Below are positions 9,175 to 17,685 of a stretch of 64,000 nt of DNA, piece by piece. This stretch comes from Candidatus Competibacteraceae bacterium. Lineage in GTDB: Bacteria > Pseudomonadota > Gammaproteobacteria > Competibacterales > Competibacteraceae. The translations under genes and the position numbers were made by a program. Under the pieces are notes generated by a model. That model saw nothing but the letters and a program-made list of their open reading frames with translations. It was not told the DNA's origin and ran no database searches. Within the stretch, counting starts at the first letter, position 1. Every line of letters begins with the position of its first letter. The DNA lies in contig JADJPA010000002.1 in the NCBI GenBank assembly GCA_016713505.1, forward strand, positions 372,001-436,000, read 5' to 3'.

Positions 9175-11676
9175 TCACTGCCGCTGGAACACCAGCACGC
9201 TGTTAGCCGGCAGGCGGGCGGCGAAGCCGCCGCCGTTGCGAGTGATCGCGCCGGTGTTGAGCAAGTTCCCGCCGCCGTAACCGGCCGCGTCGCTGTTGAA
9301 AATCTCCCGCCATGGGCCGTTGCCGATCCGCGCGCTGTCGATCTGATAGCCGTCGACAAAGAAACGGTTGTTGAAGCTGGCGATCACCAGCAAATCTTCG
9401 TTGTCATTCCAGCGCCGGAAGGCCAGCACGCGGTTGGCGTCGTGGGTGTAAAGCACCTCGATATTGCGCGAGCGCAAGGCGGGGCGGGCGAGCCGCAAGC
9501 GGATCAGTTCTTGATAGAAGCGAAACAGGTTCGCACCCGCCCCTTGACGCAGCGCCGGAAAGTTCTCCCGGTGGTTGATGAAATCGCCGTAGCGATACGG
9601 TTCGGTCGCGCCGACTTCCTCGCCCATGAAAAACATCGGAACGCCCGGCCCCAGCAGCGTCAGGGCGGCGGCGACGCGGGCGCGGGCTTCGGCGTAGCGC
9701 CGGGTCTCGGCGTTGCCGAGCGACGCGCCGTTGACCGCGACCACCAAGGTTCGCGCCGAATAAACGCGTTGGCCGCCTTCCTCGTAATAGGAATTGCCGG
9801 CTTCGTCGTGCGATTCGTGATAGACCACCTTGGCGGTGGCGCTGTCCGCCAGCGCGCCGGCGAATGCGTTCATCGCGAGCGGCCGGTCGTCGCCGTAGCC
9901 GGCGAATTTGAGCAGCCGGGCGCGGCTGGCGTCGTTCTGGGCGTCGCCGATCAGGTGGTGATAAAAATCCGCGTACCAAGTGGCGTCGAAGCCGAGGCCG
10001 TTTTGTTCGCTCGATTGGGTGACCGCCGTCCAGCCAGAATGATCCTCGGCGGTCAGCAACACGTTCGGCTTGATCAGCTTGAGCGTCCGCGTCCACTCGC
10101 GCAGGAATTTCGCGCCGAAGGCCCGCGCGGCGTCGGCGGGCGCGCCGTTGGCGTGCAAGACCGCGTAGGAGTGGATCGAGGTGGTCTGATCGACCCGGAA
10201 GCCGTCGAGGTGAAATTCGCTCACCAGCATGGCCGCGCTGCTGATAAACAGCTTGCGCACGGTTTCTTCCCAGTAGCGCGGCGCGTAGCCCGTTGACATA
10301 TTGTCGATGTAACCGCCGTGGCCGGCGGGCGTCTGTTGCGGGTCGCGCCGCGCCGCCGCCTCGTAGGCGGGATAATCGTCGGGCCGCCCTTGATACCAGT
10401 AGTAGATATTGCGTTCGGGCGCGGTGGAATCGTAAGCCCACTCGGCGCGCTCGCCGTCGTGGGTGTAGTGGTTGTACACCACGTCCAGCAGCACGGCGAT
10501 GCCGCGCCGGTGGCATTCGCGCACGAAATGCTTGAATTGATCGCGGCCGCCGCCGGCGTATTCGATGGCCAGAAAATGTGAGGTGCCGTAGCCCCAGTTA
10601 GTCCAGCCCTCGAACTCGGAAGTCGGCATCAACTCGACGCAGTTCACGCCGAGATCGACCAGATAATCGAGCAGCGCGATGGCTTCGGCCAAGGTGCCGC
10701 GCGGCACTTGCCCCGCGCCCAGCCCGTCGACGTGCAGTTCGTAAATCACCAGATCGTCGATGCGGGTCGGCAACGGTCGGTTCGGATCGAACTCATCCCG
10801 CCAAAACGCTGCCTCATCCACCCAATCGGTTTCCGGCCAGACCGGATTGCCGCCGGCGTCCAGTTGGCGAAACGGCCGCACGATCCGGTCGGGATCGACC
10901 ACCACCGAGCAGCTTTTCGTGCCGTCCAAGTCTTGCCGAGTGCCGTTCCACGGCGCTGCGCCGGGTGCGGGGGCGTCAGGATTCTTGCCGCCGCTGCCGA
11001 TTTGGCAGCGGGAATAAAGGTCGGTGCGATAAGCGACCGAACCGTCTTCGCGGGTGATGCGGAACAGGTAAAGGGTATGATCGAAAGCGGCGAAGCTCGT
11101 CAGTTCGGGCGCATCGCCGACCTGCGTCGTCCACACGCCATCCTCGGCGCGGTGCATCGGCAAAGTCGCCGTGACGCCGCGCCCATCGTTCCAGATGTAA
11201 CCGCCCGCCGGTTCGCCGCGCACCAGTTCCACGTTGCGCGCGTTCGGAGCCCACACCGCGAAACGGATCGCCGGCGCGGGTTGACCGGCGACGGACAGCT
11301 TGTTCGCGCCCAGCCGGCGGCAGTGAGTCAGGTAATAGCGTTCGGCTTGGCCGGCGGCGCGCAGGGTAAAGAGGCGGTGACGCTCGGTCGCGCCCGCGTC
11401 GCTGACTTCGGTGGGAATGGCCCAGGCGTCGGCGCGCTGCGGCGCATCCGCCGTCACGCCCCAGCGGAAACTTTGGCCGAGCTGGCTGTCGTCCAATCGC
11501 ACCGTGGCTCGGAACGCGGGGCAGCCGTCCTCGGCGGTGAACGCCTCCATCGGCGTCGAACTCCAGGTTTCCGACCGCAAGCCTCGCGCGTCCCAATTGC
11601 CCGACAGTCGGGCGTTGTCGAACAACGCGGGCCGCAATCCGGTCAGATACTCGAACCGCACGGGAATCAATGCCAT
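9175..11676 (-). CDS. GH13 alpha-glucan enzyme with N-terminal binding modules
   Basis: 833 residues. An N-terminal starch-binding-like module (about 1-105) precedes a CBM48-like module (about 130-260) and a GH13 barrel from about 305. The catalytic regions are DVVYNH (398-403), DGFRVD with nucleophile D496, LTAED with acid/base E544, and HESHDE with D624. The CBM48-barrel order and the GFRVD and HESHDE forms resemble branching enzymes and trehalohydrolases, so transfer or branching activity is as likely as simple hydrolysis. No signal peptide is present. It is the second amylase-like enzyme in the cluster and is not a recent duplicate of the first. Confidence 0.88.
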   Translation of the reverse strand: MALIPVRFEYLTGLRPALFDNARLSGNWDARGLRSETWSSTPMEAFTAEDGCPAFRATVRLDDSQLGQSFRWGVTADAPQRADAWAIPTEVSDAGATERHRLFTLRAAGQAERYYLTHCRRLGANKLSVAGQPAPAIRFAVWAPNARNVELVRGEPAGGYIWNDGRGVTATLPMHRAEDGVWTTQVGDAPELTSFAAFDHTLYLFRITREDGSVAYRTDLYSRCQIGSGGKNPDAPAPGAAPWNGTRQDLDGTKSCSVVVDPDRIVRPFRQLDAGGNPVWPETDWVDEAAFWRDEFDPNRPLPTRIDDLVIYELHVDGLGAGQVPRGTLAEAIALLDYLVDLGVNCVELMPTSEFEGWTNWGYGTSHFLAIEYAGGGRDQFKHFVRECHRRGIAVLLDVVYNHYTHDGERAEWAYDSTAPERNIYYWYQGRPDDYPAYEAAARRDPQQTPAGHGGYIDNMSTGYAPRYWEETVRKLFISSAAMLVSEFHLDGFRVDQTTSIHSYAVLHANGAPADAARAFGAKFLREWTRTLKLIKPNVLLTAEDHSGWTAVTQSSEQNGLGFDATWYADFYHHLIGDAQNDASRARLLKFAGYGDDRPLAMNAFAGALADSATAKVVYHESHDEAGNSYYEEGGQRVYSARTLVVAVNGASLGNAETRRYAEARARVAAALTLLGPGVPMFFMGEEVGATEPYRYGDFINHRENFPALRQGAGANLFRFYQELIRLRLARPALRSRNIEVLYTHDANRVLAFRRWNDNEDLLVIASFNNRFFVDGYQIDSARIGNGPWREIFNSDAAGYGGGNLLNTGAITRNGGGFAARLPANSVLVFQRQ

Positions 11677-11724
11677 GAAAATCTCCCTCTCAGCCTTCCG
11701 CTCGCTAACGCGCCCGAAATCCGC

Positions 11725-12153
11725 TCAAGCCGGCGGCGGGGGCGGGTGGTCCTGATCGGTGAAGCCTTGGGTCACCTGCACGATGTTGCCTTCGGGATCG
11801 GACAGCCACACGCTGCGCCAGCCGGGGATGAAGGCGTCGAAACTGAGCGGCCCGAAGGTGATCCTCGCGTCATTGCCCATCGCCGCGAGCTGGGCCTCCA
11901 CATCGTCCACCTGAAACGAGAAATTGCGCACGCCGGGATAAAGCAGTCCCTCGTTATTCGCATCCAGCGACGCGGGCCGCGCGCCTTGGGCTGGAAACAG
12001 CTCCAGATAGATGTCGCCGTCGCTCAGAAACACGATCTGGCGGCCGTCTGGCAGGTCGATGACGCGGGCGCGGTGGAAGCCGAAATGCTGGCTGTAGAAG
12101 CGCTCGATGGCGAGTTGATCGTTGCAGTTCAGGGAAAGGTGGTGAAATTGCAT
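11725..12153 (-). CDS. VOC (glyoxalase/bleomycin-resistance) family protein
   Basis: A 142-residue vicinal-oxygen-chelate protein with two beta-alpha-beta-beta-beta modules. The putative metal ligands are H5 in MQFHHLSL, E55 in IYLELF and E in WLSDPEGNIVQV near the end. The start is the ATG at 12153; the longer open frame above it is only an antisense-like shadow of the GMC gene. A proline run ends the protein. It lies 11 bases after the oxidoreductase gene, so the two are almost certainly translated from one message. Confidence 0.85.
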   Translation of the reverse strand: MQFHHLSLNCNDQLAIERFYSQHFGFHRARVIDLPDGRQIVFLSDGDIYLELFPAQGARPASLDANNEGLLYPGVRNFSFQVDDVEAQLAAMGNDARITFGPLSFDAFIPGWRSVWLSDPEGNIVQVTQGFTDQDHPPPPPA

Positions 12154-12164
12154 GAGAGCGTCTC

Positions 12165-13697
12165 CTACGGTCCGGCCTTGATCAAGTCGGCGCATTTTTC
12201 GGCGATCATCAGAATGCCGGCGTGACAGTTGCCGGACGGCACCGCCGGCATCACGCTGGCGTCGGCCACCCGCAGCCCTTCCAAGCCGCGCACGCGCAGG
12301 CTGGGGTCCACCACCGCCCGGTCGTCCGCCCCCATCTTGCAAGAGCCGGCTTGATGGTGGTACGAGTCGGCCCGCCGCCGCACGAACTCGCGCAGTTGCG
12401 CGTCGCTGCTGACGCTCGGCCCTGGCAGCACCTCGCCGGTCACCCACTCGGAAAAAGCGCGGGTGGCGAAAATCTCGCGCGAGCGTTTCACTGCGCCCAC
12501 CAAGCGCCGGGTGTCGTCCTCGGTGCCGAGGTAGTTGGGATTGACCAGCGGTTTGGCCAAGGGATCGGCGCTCGCCAGCCGCACCCAACCGCGCGAAGTC
12601 GGCCGCACCACACCGGGCAAGATACTGACCGCGTTGGGGTTTTGTTGGCCGATGAGGATGTCGAACGGCACATGCACGAACGCGATCTGGATGTCCGGCC
12701 CGCTTTGGCTGGGATCGGATTTGTAGAACAGCGCCGCTTCCGACAGATTGAGATGGGGCGGCGGCACCGGCCGCGCGGTGGTCTGGATCAGACCGGTCAG
12801 AATGTGGTTGTGAAAGTTCTCGCCGACTCCCGGCAAGGCCGCCACGACCGGAATATCGAACCGGCGCAACTGCTCCGGGTCGCCGATGCCAGACAGCAGC
12901 AACAGCTTGGGCGATTCGATCGCCCCGGCGCAGACCAGCACTTCCCGCTCCGCCCACGCGCTCTGCAATTGGCCGTTTTGGCTGTACTCGACCCCGACGC
13001 AGCGCGCTCCCTCGAACAGTAGCCGGGTCGCTTGGGCGTTGGCGCTCAAGGTGACGTTCGGCCGCGCCAGGGCGGGAAATAAATAACCTTCCCGCGAACT
13101 ACAGCGCTTGCCGTCGCGGATGTTGACGTGATGCCAGCCGGTGCCTTCCATTTGGGGGCCGTTGAAATCGTCCGTGGCCGGATAACCCAATTCCCGACAG
13201 GCGGCGATGAAGGCCGCCGAGGTCGGATTCGGTTCGTGCAGTCCGGCGTTCAACAGCGAGATCGGGCCGCCCTTGCCGGTCCAGGGGCCGGTTTCATCTT
13301 CTTGATCTTCCAGTTTTTGGAAGTAGGGCAGCACGCTGCGGTAGTCCCAACCGGCGCAGCCTTGCGCCGCCCAGCCGTCGAAATCGGAGGCGTGGCCGCG
13401 GATGTGCATCAGCACGTACAGGTTGCTGGTGCCGCCGGGCAGCTTGCCGCGCGGCTCGTACACTTCCCGGCCGTCAAGGCCCGGTTGCGGCACGCTGCGG
13501 TAGCCCCAATCGACTTCGGAGCCGAGCAGGGTCGGCCACGCGGCCGGAACTTGAATCCGATTTTCGATTTCGGTCGGGATGTCGGAACGGCCGGCTTCCA
13601 GGACCAGCACCCGGACGTTCGGGTCTTCGCTCAGCCGGTTGGCCAGCACCGAACCGGCCGATCCCGCACCGACGATAACGAAGTCGTAAGCACTCAT
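12165..13697 (-). CDS. GMC family FAD-dependent oxidoreductase (choline-dehydrogenase-like)
   Basis: 510 residues. The FAD-binding GAGSAG motif (residues 10-15) and the GMC signature around PGGTSNLYVLMHIRGH are present. Near the C-terminus the usual catalytic His pair appears as HHQAGSCKMG and GNCHAG. The family oxidises alcohols such as choline, glucose or aryl alcohols to aldehydes. The ATG at 13697 is chosen because GAGGA sits 8 bases upstream; a TTG at 13712 is the alternative. The stop of the preceding SnoaL gene is only 11 bases away. Confidence 0.9.
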   Translation of the reverse strand: MSAYDFVIVGAGSAGSVLANRLSEDPNVRVLVLEAGRSDIPTEIENRIQVPAAWPTLLGSEVDWGYRSVPQPGLDGREVYEPRGKLPGGTSNLYVLMHIRGHASDFDGWAAQGCAGWDYRSVLPYFQKLEDQEDETGPWTGKGGPISLLNAGLHEPNPTSAAFIAACRELGYPATDDFNGPQMEGTGWHHVNIRDGKRCSSREGYLFPALARPNVTLSANAQATRLLFEGARCVGVEYSQNGQLQSAWAEREVLVCAGAIESPKLLLLSGIGDPEQLRRFDIPVVAALPGVGENFHNHILTGLIQTTARPVPPPHLNLSEAALFYKSDPSQSGPDIQIAFVHVPFDILIGQQNPNAVSILPGVVRPTSRGWVRLASADPLAKPLVNPNYLGTEDDTRRLVGAVKRSREIFATRAFSEWVTGEVLPGPSVSSDAQLREFVRRRADSYHHQAGSCKMGADDRAVVDPSLRVRGLEGLRVADASVMPAVPSGNCHAGILMIAEKCADLIKAGP

Positions 13698-13708
13698 GGG
13701 ACGTGTCC

Positions 13709-14128
13709 TCAACCCGGCGGCGCTTTGGGGTTGGTGGGGTGGTTGAAGGGCGCGAACGCCGTTTCGTCGTGGATGGTGCGCAGGTACTTGATCTTGCCGT
13801 TTTCGAGGCGGAAGTAATTCGCGCCCACCACCTCGCGATCCGGCAGGTAGTTGTAGGCGATGGGGGTGCCGGCCCGGTTGGCGGCGTCGCAGCGCCAGAT
13901 CACCACGGCCCGCTCACCGTCCACCACGATCTCCAGCGGCAGCATCTGGAACTTGCGGTAGCCGTAGCTGATGGCCCCGATCGCGCCTTGCAGTACGCCG
14001 ATGCCTTCGAAATGACCGGCCAGTTGCTCGTCGCCGGTCACGTCCTCGGAGAACAGCGTCAGCCACTCGTCCCAAGCGCCGCGCCGGGCGGTTTCGTAAT
14101 AGCGGTCGATCACATCGCGGGTGCTCAT
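13709..14128 (-). CDS. SnoaL/NTF2-like protein
   Basis: A 139-residue NTF2-fold protein: VIDRYYETARRGAWDEWLTLFSEDV at the start and YFRLENGKIKYLRTIHDE before a Pro-rich tail. It is more divergent than the ester-cyclase-type copies at 6587-9123. AGGAG lies upstream of the start. It is immediately upstream of the GMC oxidoreductase in the transcript, which suggests a pathway link. The catalytic role is unknown. Confidence 0.8.
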   Translation of the reverse strand: MSTRDVIDRYYETARRGAWDEWLTLFSEDVTGDEQLAGHFEGIGVLQGAIGAISYGYRKFQMLPLEIVVDGERAVVIWRCDAANRAGTPIAYNYLPDREVVGANYFRLENGKIKYLRTIHDETAFAPFNHPTNPKAPPG

Positions 14129-14170
14129 AAAGCGTGCTCCTGTATCAGGCGAAGTCCGGCAAAAGGGCGA

Positions 14171-14464
14171 TTAGGCTGAAGGTCCGCGCGGCCGTCGGCG
14201 CGGCACGTTGTACGCCTTGACGAATTCGTCGGCGGCGTCCTCGATGATCGGTACGAAGTCGTTGATCAGGAAATCGGGGTCCGGCAACGGCCGGCCAGCC
14301 AGCCCCCATTGGCCTTGCTTGACCTCCTCGACCATCACGTAAACGTAGGGCCGGGCCGCTTCCATGGTGGCCTTGCAGAAGGCGTCGGTCAGATCCTTGA
14401 CCAGCGCGGTTTTCTGTTCGTCGGTGAAGAAGTTTTCGATGACCTTGACGCTGACGATGGGCAT
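14171..14464 (-). CDS. 4-oxalocrotonate tautomerase family protein
   Basis: 97 residues starting MPIVSVKVIENFFTDEQK. Removal of Met exposes the N-terminal proline that is the general base of this superfamily. The first 60 residues match the beta-alpha-beta tautomerase unit and VYVMVEEV is the expected second strand. A basic tail (PRRRPRG) follows. Members isomerise keto-enol substrates or act as dehalogenases and decarboxylases. GGGAG precedes the ATG; the longer upstream open frame is a shadow. It is embedded between SnoaL-like genes. Confidence 0.85.
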   Translation of the reverse strand: MPIVSVKVIENFFTDEQKTALVKDLTDAFCKATMEAARPYVYVMVEEVKQGQWGLAGRPLPDPDFLINDFVPIIEDAADEFVKAYNVPRRRPRGPSA

Positions 14465-14481
14465 GGCGGTTGCTCCCGGTC

Positions 14482-14886
14482 TCAGGTCCAGAATTCGTCG
14501 TACTGGGCCGTGCCGTCGCCGAAGATCGCGCCCCGGCCCTCGACCACCTTGCCGTCGCGCCAAGTCAGCCAATGGATCACGTCGATATCGAGCTGGCGCT
14601 CCGGCTGGCCGGCGCGGTAACCGGTGTTGCGGGTCACGTCCGCCGAGAAGTTGTCGGCGGTCATGACCGCGACCGAGGCCATGCGGAAGCTGTTGTCCGA
14701 CAGCCGGCCGACCGTGCCCATAAACTGAATGAACTCGTCTAGATTGTTCTTCCAGCCGGAGAGTGGGTTGTGGCCGGGGACCAGCCAGCGCAAATCCTCG
14801 CCCCACAGTTCGGCGATTTGGCTGCGTTGGCCGGTGGCGAGCGCCGCGTAGGCGGCGGCGACGTGTTCGGCGGTGATGATGGCCAT
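14482..14886 (-). CDS. SnoaL/NTF2-like protein
   Basis: 134 residues with the nuclear-transport-factor-2 pattern: AAAYAALATGQRSQIAELWGEDLRW, then VPGHNPLSGWKN, and a final DGKVVEGRGAIFGD strand. The PGxxPLSGxKN element is shared with the next gene (14896-15378), so these two form a distinct subgroup among the cluster paralogues. GGAG lies just upstream. The function is unknown. Confidence 0.8.
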   Translation of the reverse strand: MAIITAEHVAAAYAALATGQRSQIAELWGEDLRWLVPGHNPLSGWKNNLDEFIQFMGTVGRLSDNSFRMASVAVMTADNFSADVTRNTGYRAGQPERQLDIDVIHWLTWRDGKVVEGRGAIFGDGTAQYDEFWT

Positions 14887-14895
14887 GAGAATCTC

Positions 14896-15378
14896 CTAAG
14901 CCGCCAGCCGGTCGGGGATCGGCCTGAGCTGGTAGACGGTGTTGAAGAAGTTATCCACCGCGTGCTGGTCGCTGATGTACACCTGCACCCGCGCGATCCG
15001 GCCGTTTTGAATGCGGTAATGGGTGCAGTTGAGGGCGTTGAGGGTCACTTGCGATTCGTTGCCGCCAGCGTCGCGCACCGTGGTGGTGCCTTGGCCGCGA
15101 TGGACTTCCACCACCGTGTCGTCGCCGAAGGTATCGACGCCGGTGCTGGGGTCGCGCTGGGGGTCGAGGGTGACCTGGATGTTGGCCCGCACCAACTGGG
15201 CGAAAAACGCTAGTACTTCCTCCGCACCGTTCTTGGTGCCCGACAGCGGGTGGCGGCCGGGCAGGTTCCAGACCAGATCCGGCGCGAAAATCTCGTTGCG
15301 GATCGTCGCCATGTCGTTGCGGTTGAAGCACTCGTACATGCGTTGCACCAGCGCGATATTGGGATGGGTGTCTGCCAT
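14896..15378 (-). CDS. SnoaL/NTF2-like protein
   Basis: 160 residues. MYECFNRNDMATIRNEIFAPDLVW followed by LPGRHPLSGTKNG places it with the 14482-14886 protein. The C-terminal half (RIQNGRIARVQVYISD) is the conserved dimer-interface strand. The stop is 9 bases from the next start, so the two subgroup members are probably translationally linked. AGGA precedes the ATG. The substrate is unknown. Confidence 0.8.
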   Translation of the reverse strand: MADTHPNIALVQRMYECFNRNDMATIRNEIFAPDLVWNLPGRHPLSGTKNGAEEVLAFFAQLVRANIQVTLDPQRDPSTGVDTFGDDTVVEVHRGQGTTTVRDAGGNESQVTLNALNCTHYRIQNGRIARVQVYISDQHAVDNFFNTVYQLRPIPDRLAA

Positions 15379-15449
15379 GGGGTAGTCCTCTCTTTTGCTA
15401 AAATTTCAATGGGTTGTATGAAAGTAATTGGCGGTTGGGGCGAGTGCGG

Positions 15450-15911
15450 TCACAGCGGCGGCGACCCCGGCATCGGCCGGAGTTCGTCGACGGTGTAACG
15501 GGAAACCACCCATCGACTGTTATTGCTCGGCGCGGGAACCATTTCCCAGCGCTGGTAGGCGTCGAAGCCGATCCACTCGCTGCGCGGCGCGGGCGGCCGC
15601 CAGCGCCGGGCTTGCCAGTTGACCACCACGTCGACCAAGCAGCGATCGTCTCGCCAGTCGATGCCGACGCGGGTGACGGTGTGCAGTTCGTCGAAAAAAA
15701 GCCGGATCACACCTTCGTACCAAGCGCGGAATTGCTCCGCGCCCCGGACGGTCCCCTCCGGAAATTGCATCTCAACCCGTTCGTCCACCAGCGCGACCAA
15801 GCGGTCGGCCGGGGCGTGAATATCGAGTTTGTGATACCAGTCGGCGACGAAGGCCTCGATCTCCGCGCGGCGGAAAGGCCCCGCGCCCCTCGACGTGTTG
15901 TGATCCGGCAT
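15450..15911 (-). CDS. SnoaL/NTF2-like protein
   Basis: 153 residues. After a short basic leader the fold begins with AEIEAFVADWYHKLDIHAP, and WYEGVIRLFFDELHTVTRV supplies the central helix/strand. A tryptophan-rich C-terminal half (WQARRWRPP, RWEMVP) distinguishes it from the other copies. AAAGGGGGT precedes the ATG. It is the first SnoaL-like gene transcribed, directly after the ThDP enzyme gene (15 bases). Confidence 0.75.
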   Translation of the reverse strand: MPDHNTSRGAGPFRRAEIEAFVADWYHKLDIHAPADRLVALVDERVEMQFPEGTVRGAEQFRAWYEGVIRLFFDELHTVTRVGIDWRDDRCLVDVVVNWQARRWRPPAPRSEWIGFDAYQRWEMVPAPSNNSRWVVSRYTVDELRPMPGSPPL

Positions 15912-15926
15912 AACGGCTACCCCCTT

Positions 15927-17624
15927 TCAACTCACGGGCCGCTGGACGCTGCCGTCCAACAGCAAATCGATCAAAAACGGTCCGTCGTGCGCCAGCATCG
16001 CCTCAATCGCCGGCGTGATGTCGGCGGGTGTTGCGACTCGCTGACCCGGTACGCCCAGCGCCTGGGCCAGCCCGACGAAATCCAGGCCGGGATCGGCGAT
16101 GTCGAACGACGGCGGGAACTCCGGGAACTGGTTCGGCGTCAGGCCCAGGCCGCGCCAGTAATCGAGCAAGTTCAGCTTGAGCAGCCGATAGCCGCCGTTG
16201 TTGCAGACCACGAACTTGGTCCCGATCCGGTAATGGGCCGCCGTCCACAGCGCCTGAAAGGTGTACATCGAGCCGCCGTCGCCGGAGAAACCCAGCACCG
16301 TCCGCTCCGGATGGGCCAACTTGGCGCCGATCGCGCCGGGCAGGCCGACCCCGAGCGTGCCGCCGGGGGTTTGGAAGAAAGAGCCCGGCGCGTGCGGCGG
16401 CAGCCAGCGAGTCAGCTCCGGGAAGTGAGTCAGCGATTCGTCGAACAGAATCGCGTTCTCGGGCAGGTGGTTGGCCAATTCCGCCGCGAAGGCGGACATG
16501 TGTAGGGGCAGGGCGTCGCGCGCCGCCTCGTCCCGCGTCTTGGCATCCAGCAGGGTCCGTGCGTTGGCCGCGCCGATGGTCCGAATACGTTCGGCCGCCG
16601 CGACCCGCTGCGCCGGTGTCACGGTGTCGGCCAGCGCGTCGGCCAACGCCTTCAAGGTCAGTTTCGGGTCGCTGAGCAGCCCCACCGTGACCGGATGGTT
16701 CTTGGCGATCTCGTAAGGGTCGAGGTCGATATGGATGATCTTGGCGTCCGGCCGGAACGGATTGGTCAGCAGCGGGAACACTTCCGGGAAGACGTAGGTG
16801 CCGCAGATGACCACGGCATCCGCCTCGGCCACCACGCGCTGGCTGGAATGGCCGAACATGTGGCCGAGCAGGCCGCAATAGAGCGGGTGGGTCCAGGAGA
16901 TATTCAACTCGGAGGCCATCACCCCGTAAACGCGCGCGCCCCAAATTTCCGCCAATTGCGCCAGCTCCGGCTGGGCCTGCGCGTGCGCCACGCCGTCGCC
17001 CATCAGAATCAGCGGGTTCTGCGCGCCGCGCAGCATGGCTGTGACGGCGGCCACGATCGACGGTTCCGGGACGACCCGCGCCGAGGGCGTGACGGTCGGG
17101 AGGACCGGCTCGTCGTTGATCGCGTCGAGCACATCCTGCGGCACCGAGAGGAACACGGGTCCGAACGGCGGGGTCGCCGCCATCTTCAGGCAGCGCCGCA
17201 GCAGCCGCAGCAAGCTGCGCGAGTCGATGGCGCGGGCGGCGTACTTGGTGACGGGCCGGGCCATGGCGACCAAATCCGCCGCCATCTGCGCGTCCATCGC
17301 GTCGTGGGCGACCCCGGCCTCGCCGGCGATCACCACCAGCGGCGAGCGCCGCCGCTTGGCGTGATACAGACTGCCGATGGCGTTGCCGAGGCCGACGCTG
17401 CAATGCAGTTGCACCACCGCCGGTTTTTGCGTCGCCTGAGCGTAGCCGTCGGCGATGCCGACGATGGCCGCTTCCTGCAAGCCCAGGATGTAATCGATGG
17501 CCGGGAAGCGCGAAATTTCATCGAGCAAGCCTTCCTCGCTGCTGCCTGGATTGCCGAACAAATAGCGAACGCCGTCCGCTTCCAGTTGCTCCAAGAGCTT
17601 GCGGTGTCCTGTTTTCCCGGTCAT
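15927..17624 (-). CDS. ThDP-dependent 2-keto acid decarboxylase-like enzyme
   Basis: 565 residues with the Pyr, central and PP domain order of the acetolactate synthase/benzoylformate decarboxylase family. NPGSSE (25-30), E51, H74 and H246 line up with the Ser26, Glu47, His70 and His281 active-site set of benzoylformate decarboxylase. The cofactor motif is GDG (448-450) to NN (475-476). This argues for a non-oxidative 2-keto acid decarboxylase or carboligase rather than acetolactate synthase. The start at 17624 has AAAGGTGA upstream; an in-frame ATG at 17642 is the alternative. The physiological substrate is unknown. Confidence 0.85.
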   Translation of the reverse strand: MTGKTGHRKLLEQLEADGVRYLFGNPGSSEEGLLDEISRFPAIDYILGLQEAAIVGIADGYAQATQKPAVVQLHCSVGLGNAIGSLYHAKRRRSPLVVIAGEAGVAHDAMDAQMAADLVAMARPVTKYAARAIDSRSLLRLLRRCLKMAATPPFGPVFLSVPQDVLDAINDEPVLPTVTPSARVVPEPSIVAAVTAMLRGAQNPLILMGDGVAHAQAQPELAQLAEIWGARVYGVMASELNISWTHPLYCGLLGHMFGHSSQRVVAEADAVVICGTYVFPEVFPLLTNPFRPDAKIIHIDLDPYEIAKNHPVTVGLLSDPKLTLKALADALADTVTPAQRVAAAERIRTIGAANARTLLDAKTRDEAARDALPLHMSAFAAELANHLPENAILFDESLTHFPELTRWLPPHAPGSFFQTPGGTLGVGLPGAIGAKLAHPERTVLGFSGDGGSMYTFQALWTAAHYRIGTKFVVCNNGGYRLLKLNLLDYWRGLGLTPNQFPEFPPSFDIADPGLDFVGLAQALGVPGQRVATPADITPAIEAMLAHDGPFLIDLLLDGSVQRPVS

Positions 17625-17685
17625 GACTTCACCTTTATTCATCGAGATTTCGATGCTCGTTCGCTTGTCGCCGTCTCGCCCGCGC

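Noticed and set aside
8716..10296. 526-residue plus-strand frame opposite the second GH13 gene
   Set aside because: Antisense shadow; no domain or plausible ribosome site. The minus strand carries the catalytic motifs.
10708..12225. 505-residue plus-strand frame spanning three minus-strand gene regions
   Set aside because: It crosses gene boundaries of well-supported minus-strand genes and has no protein similarity that I can see.
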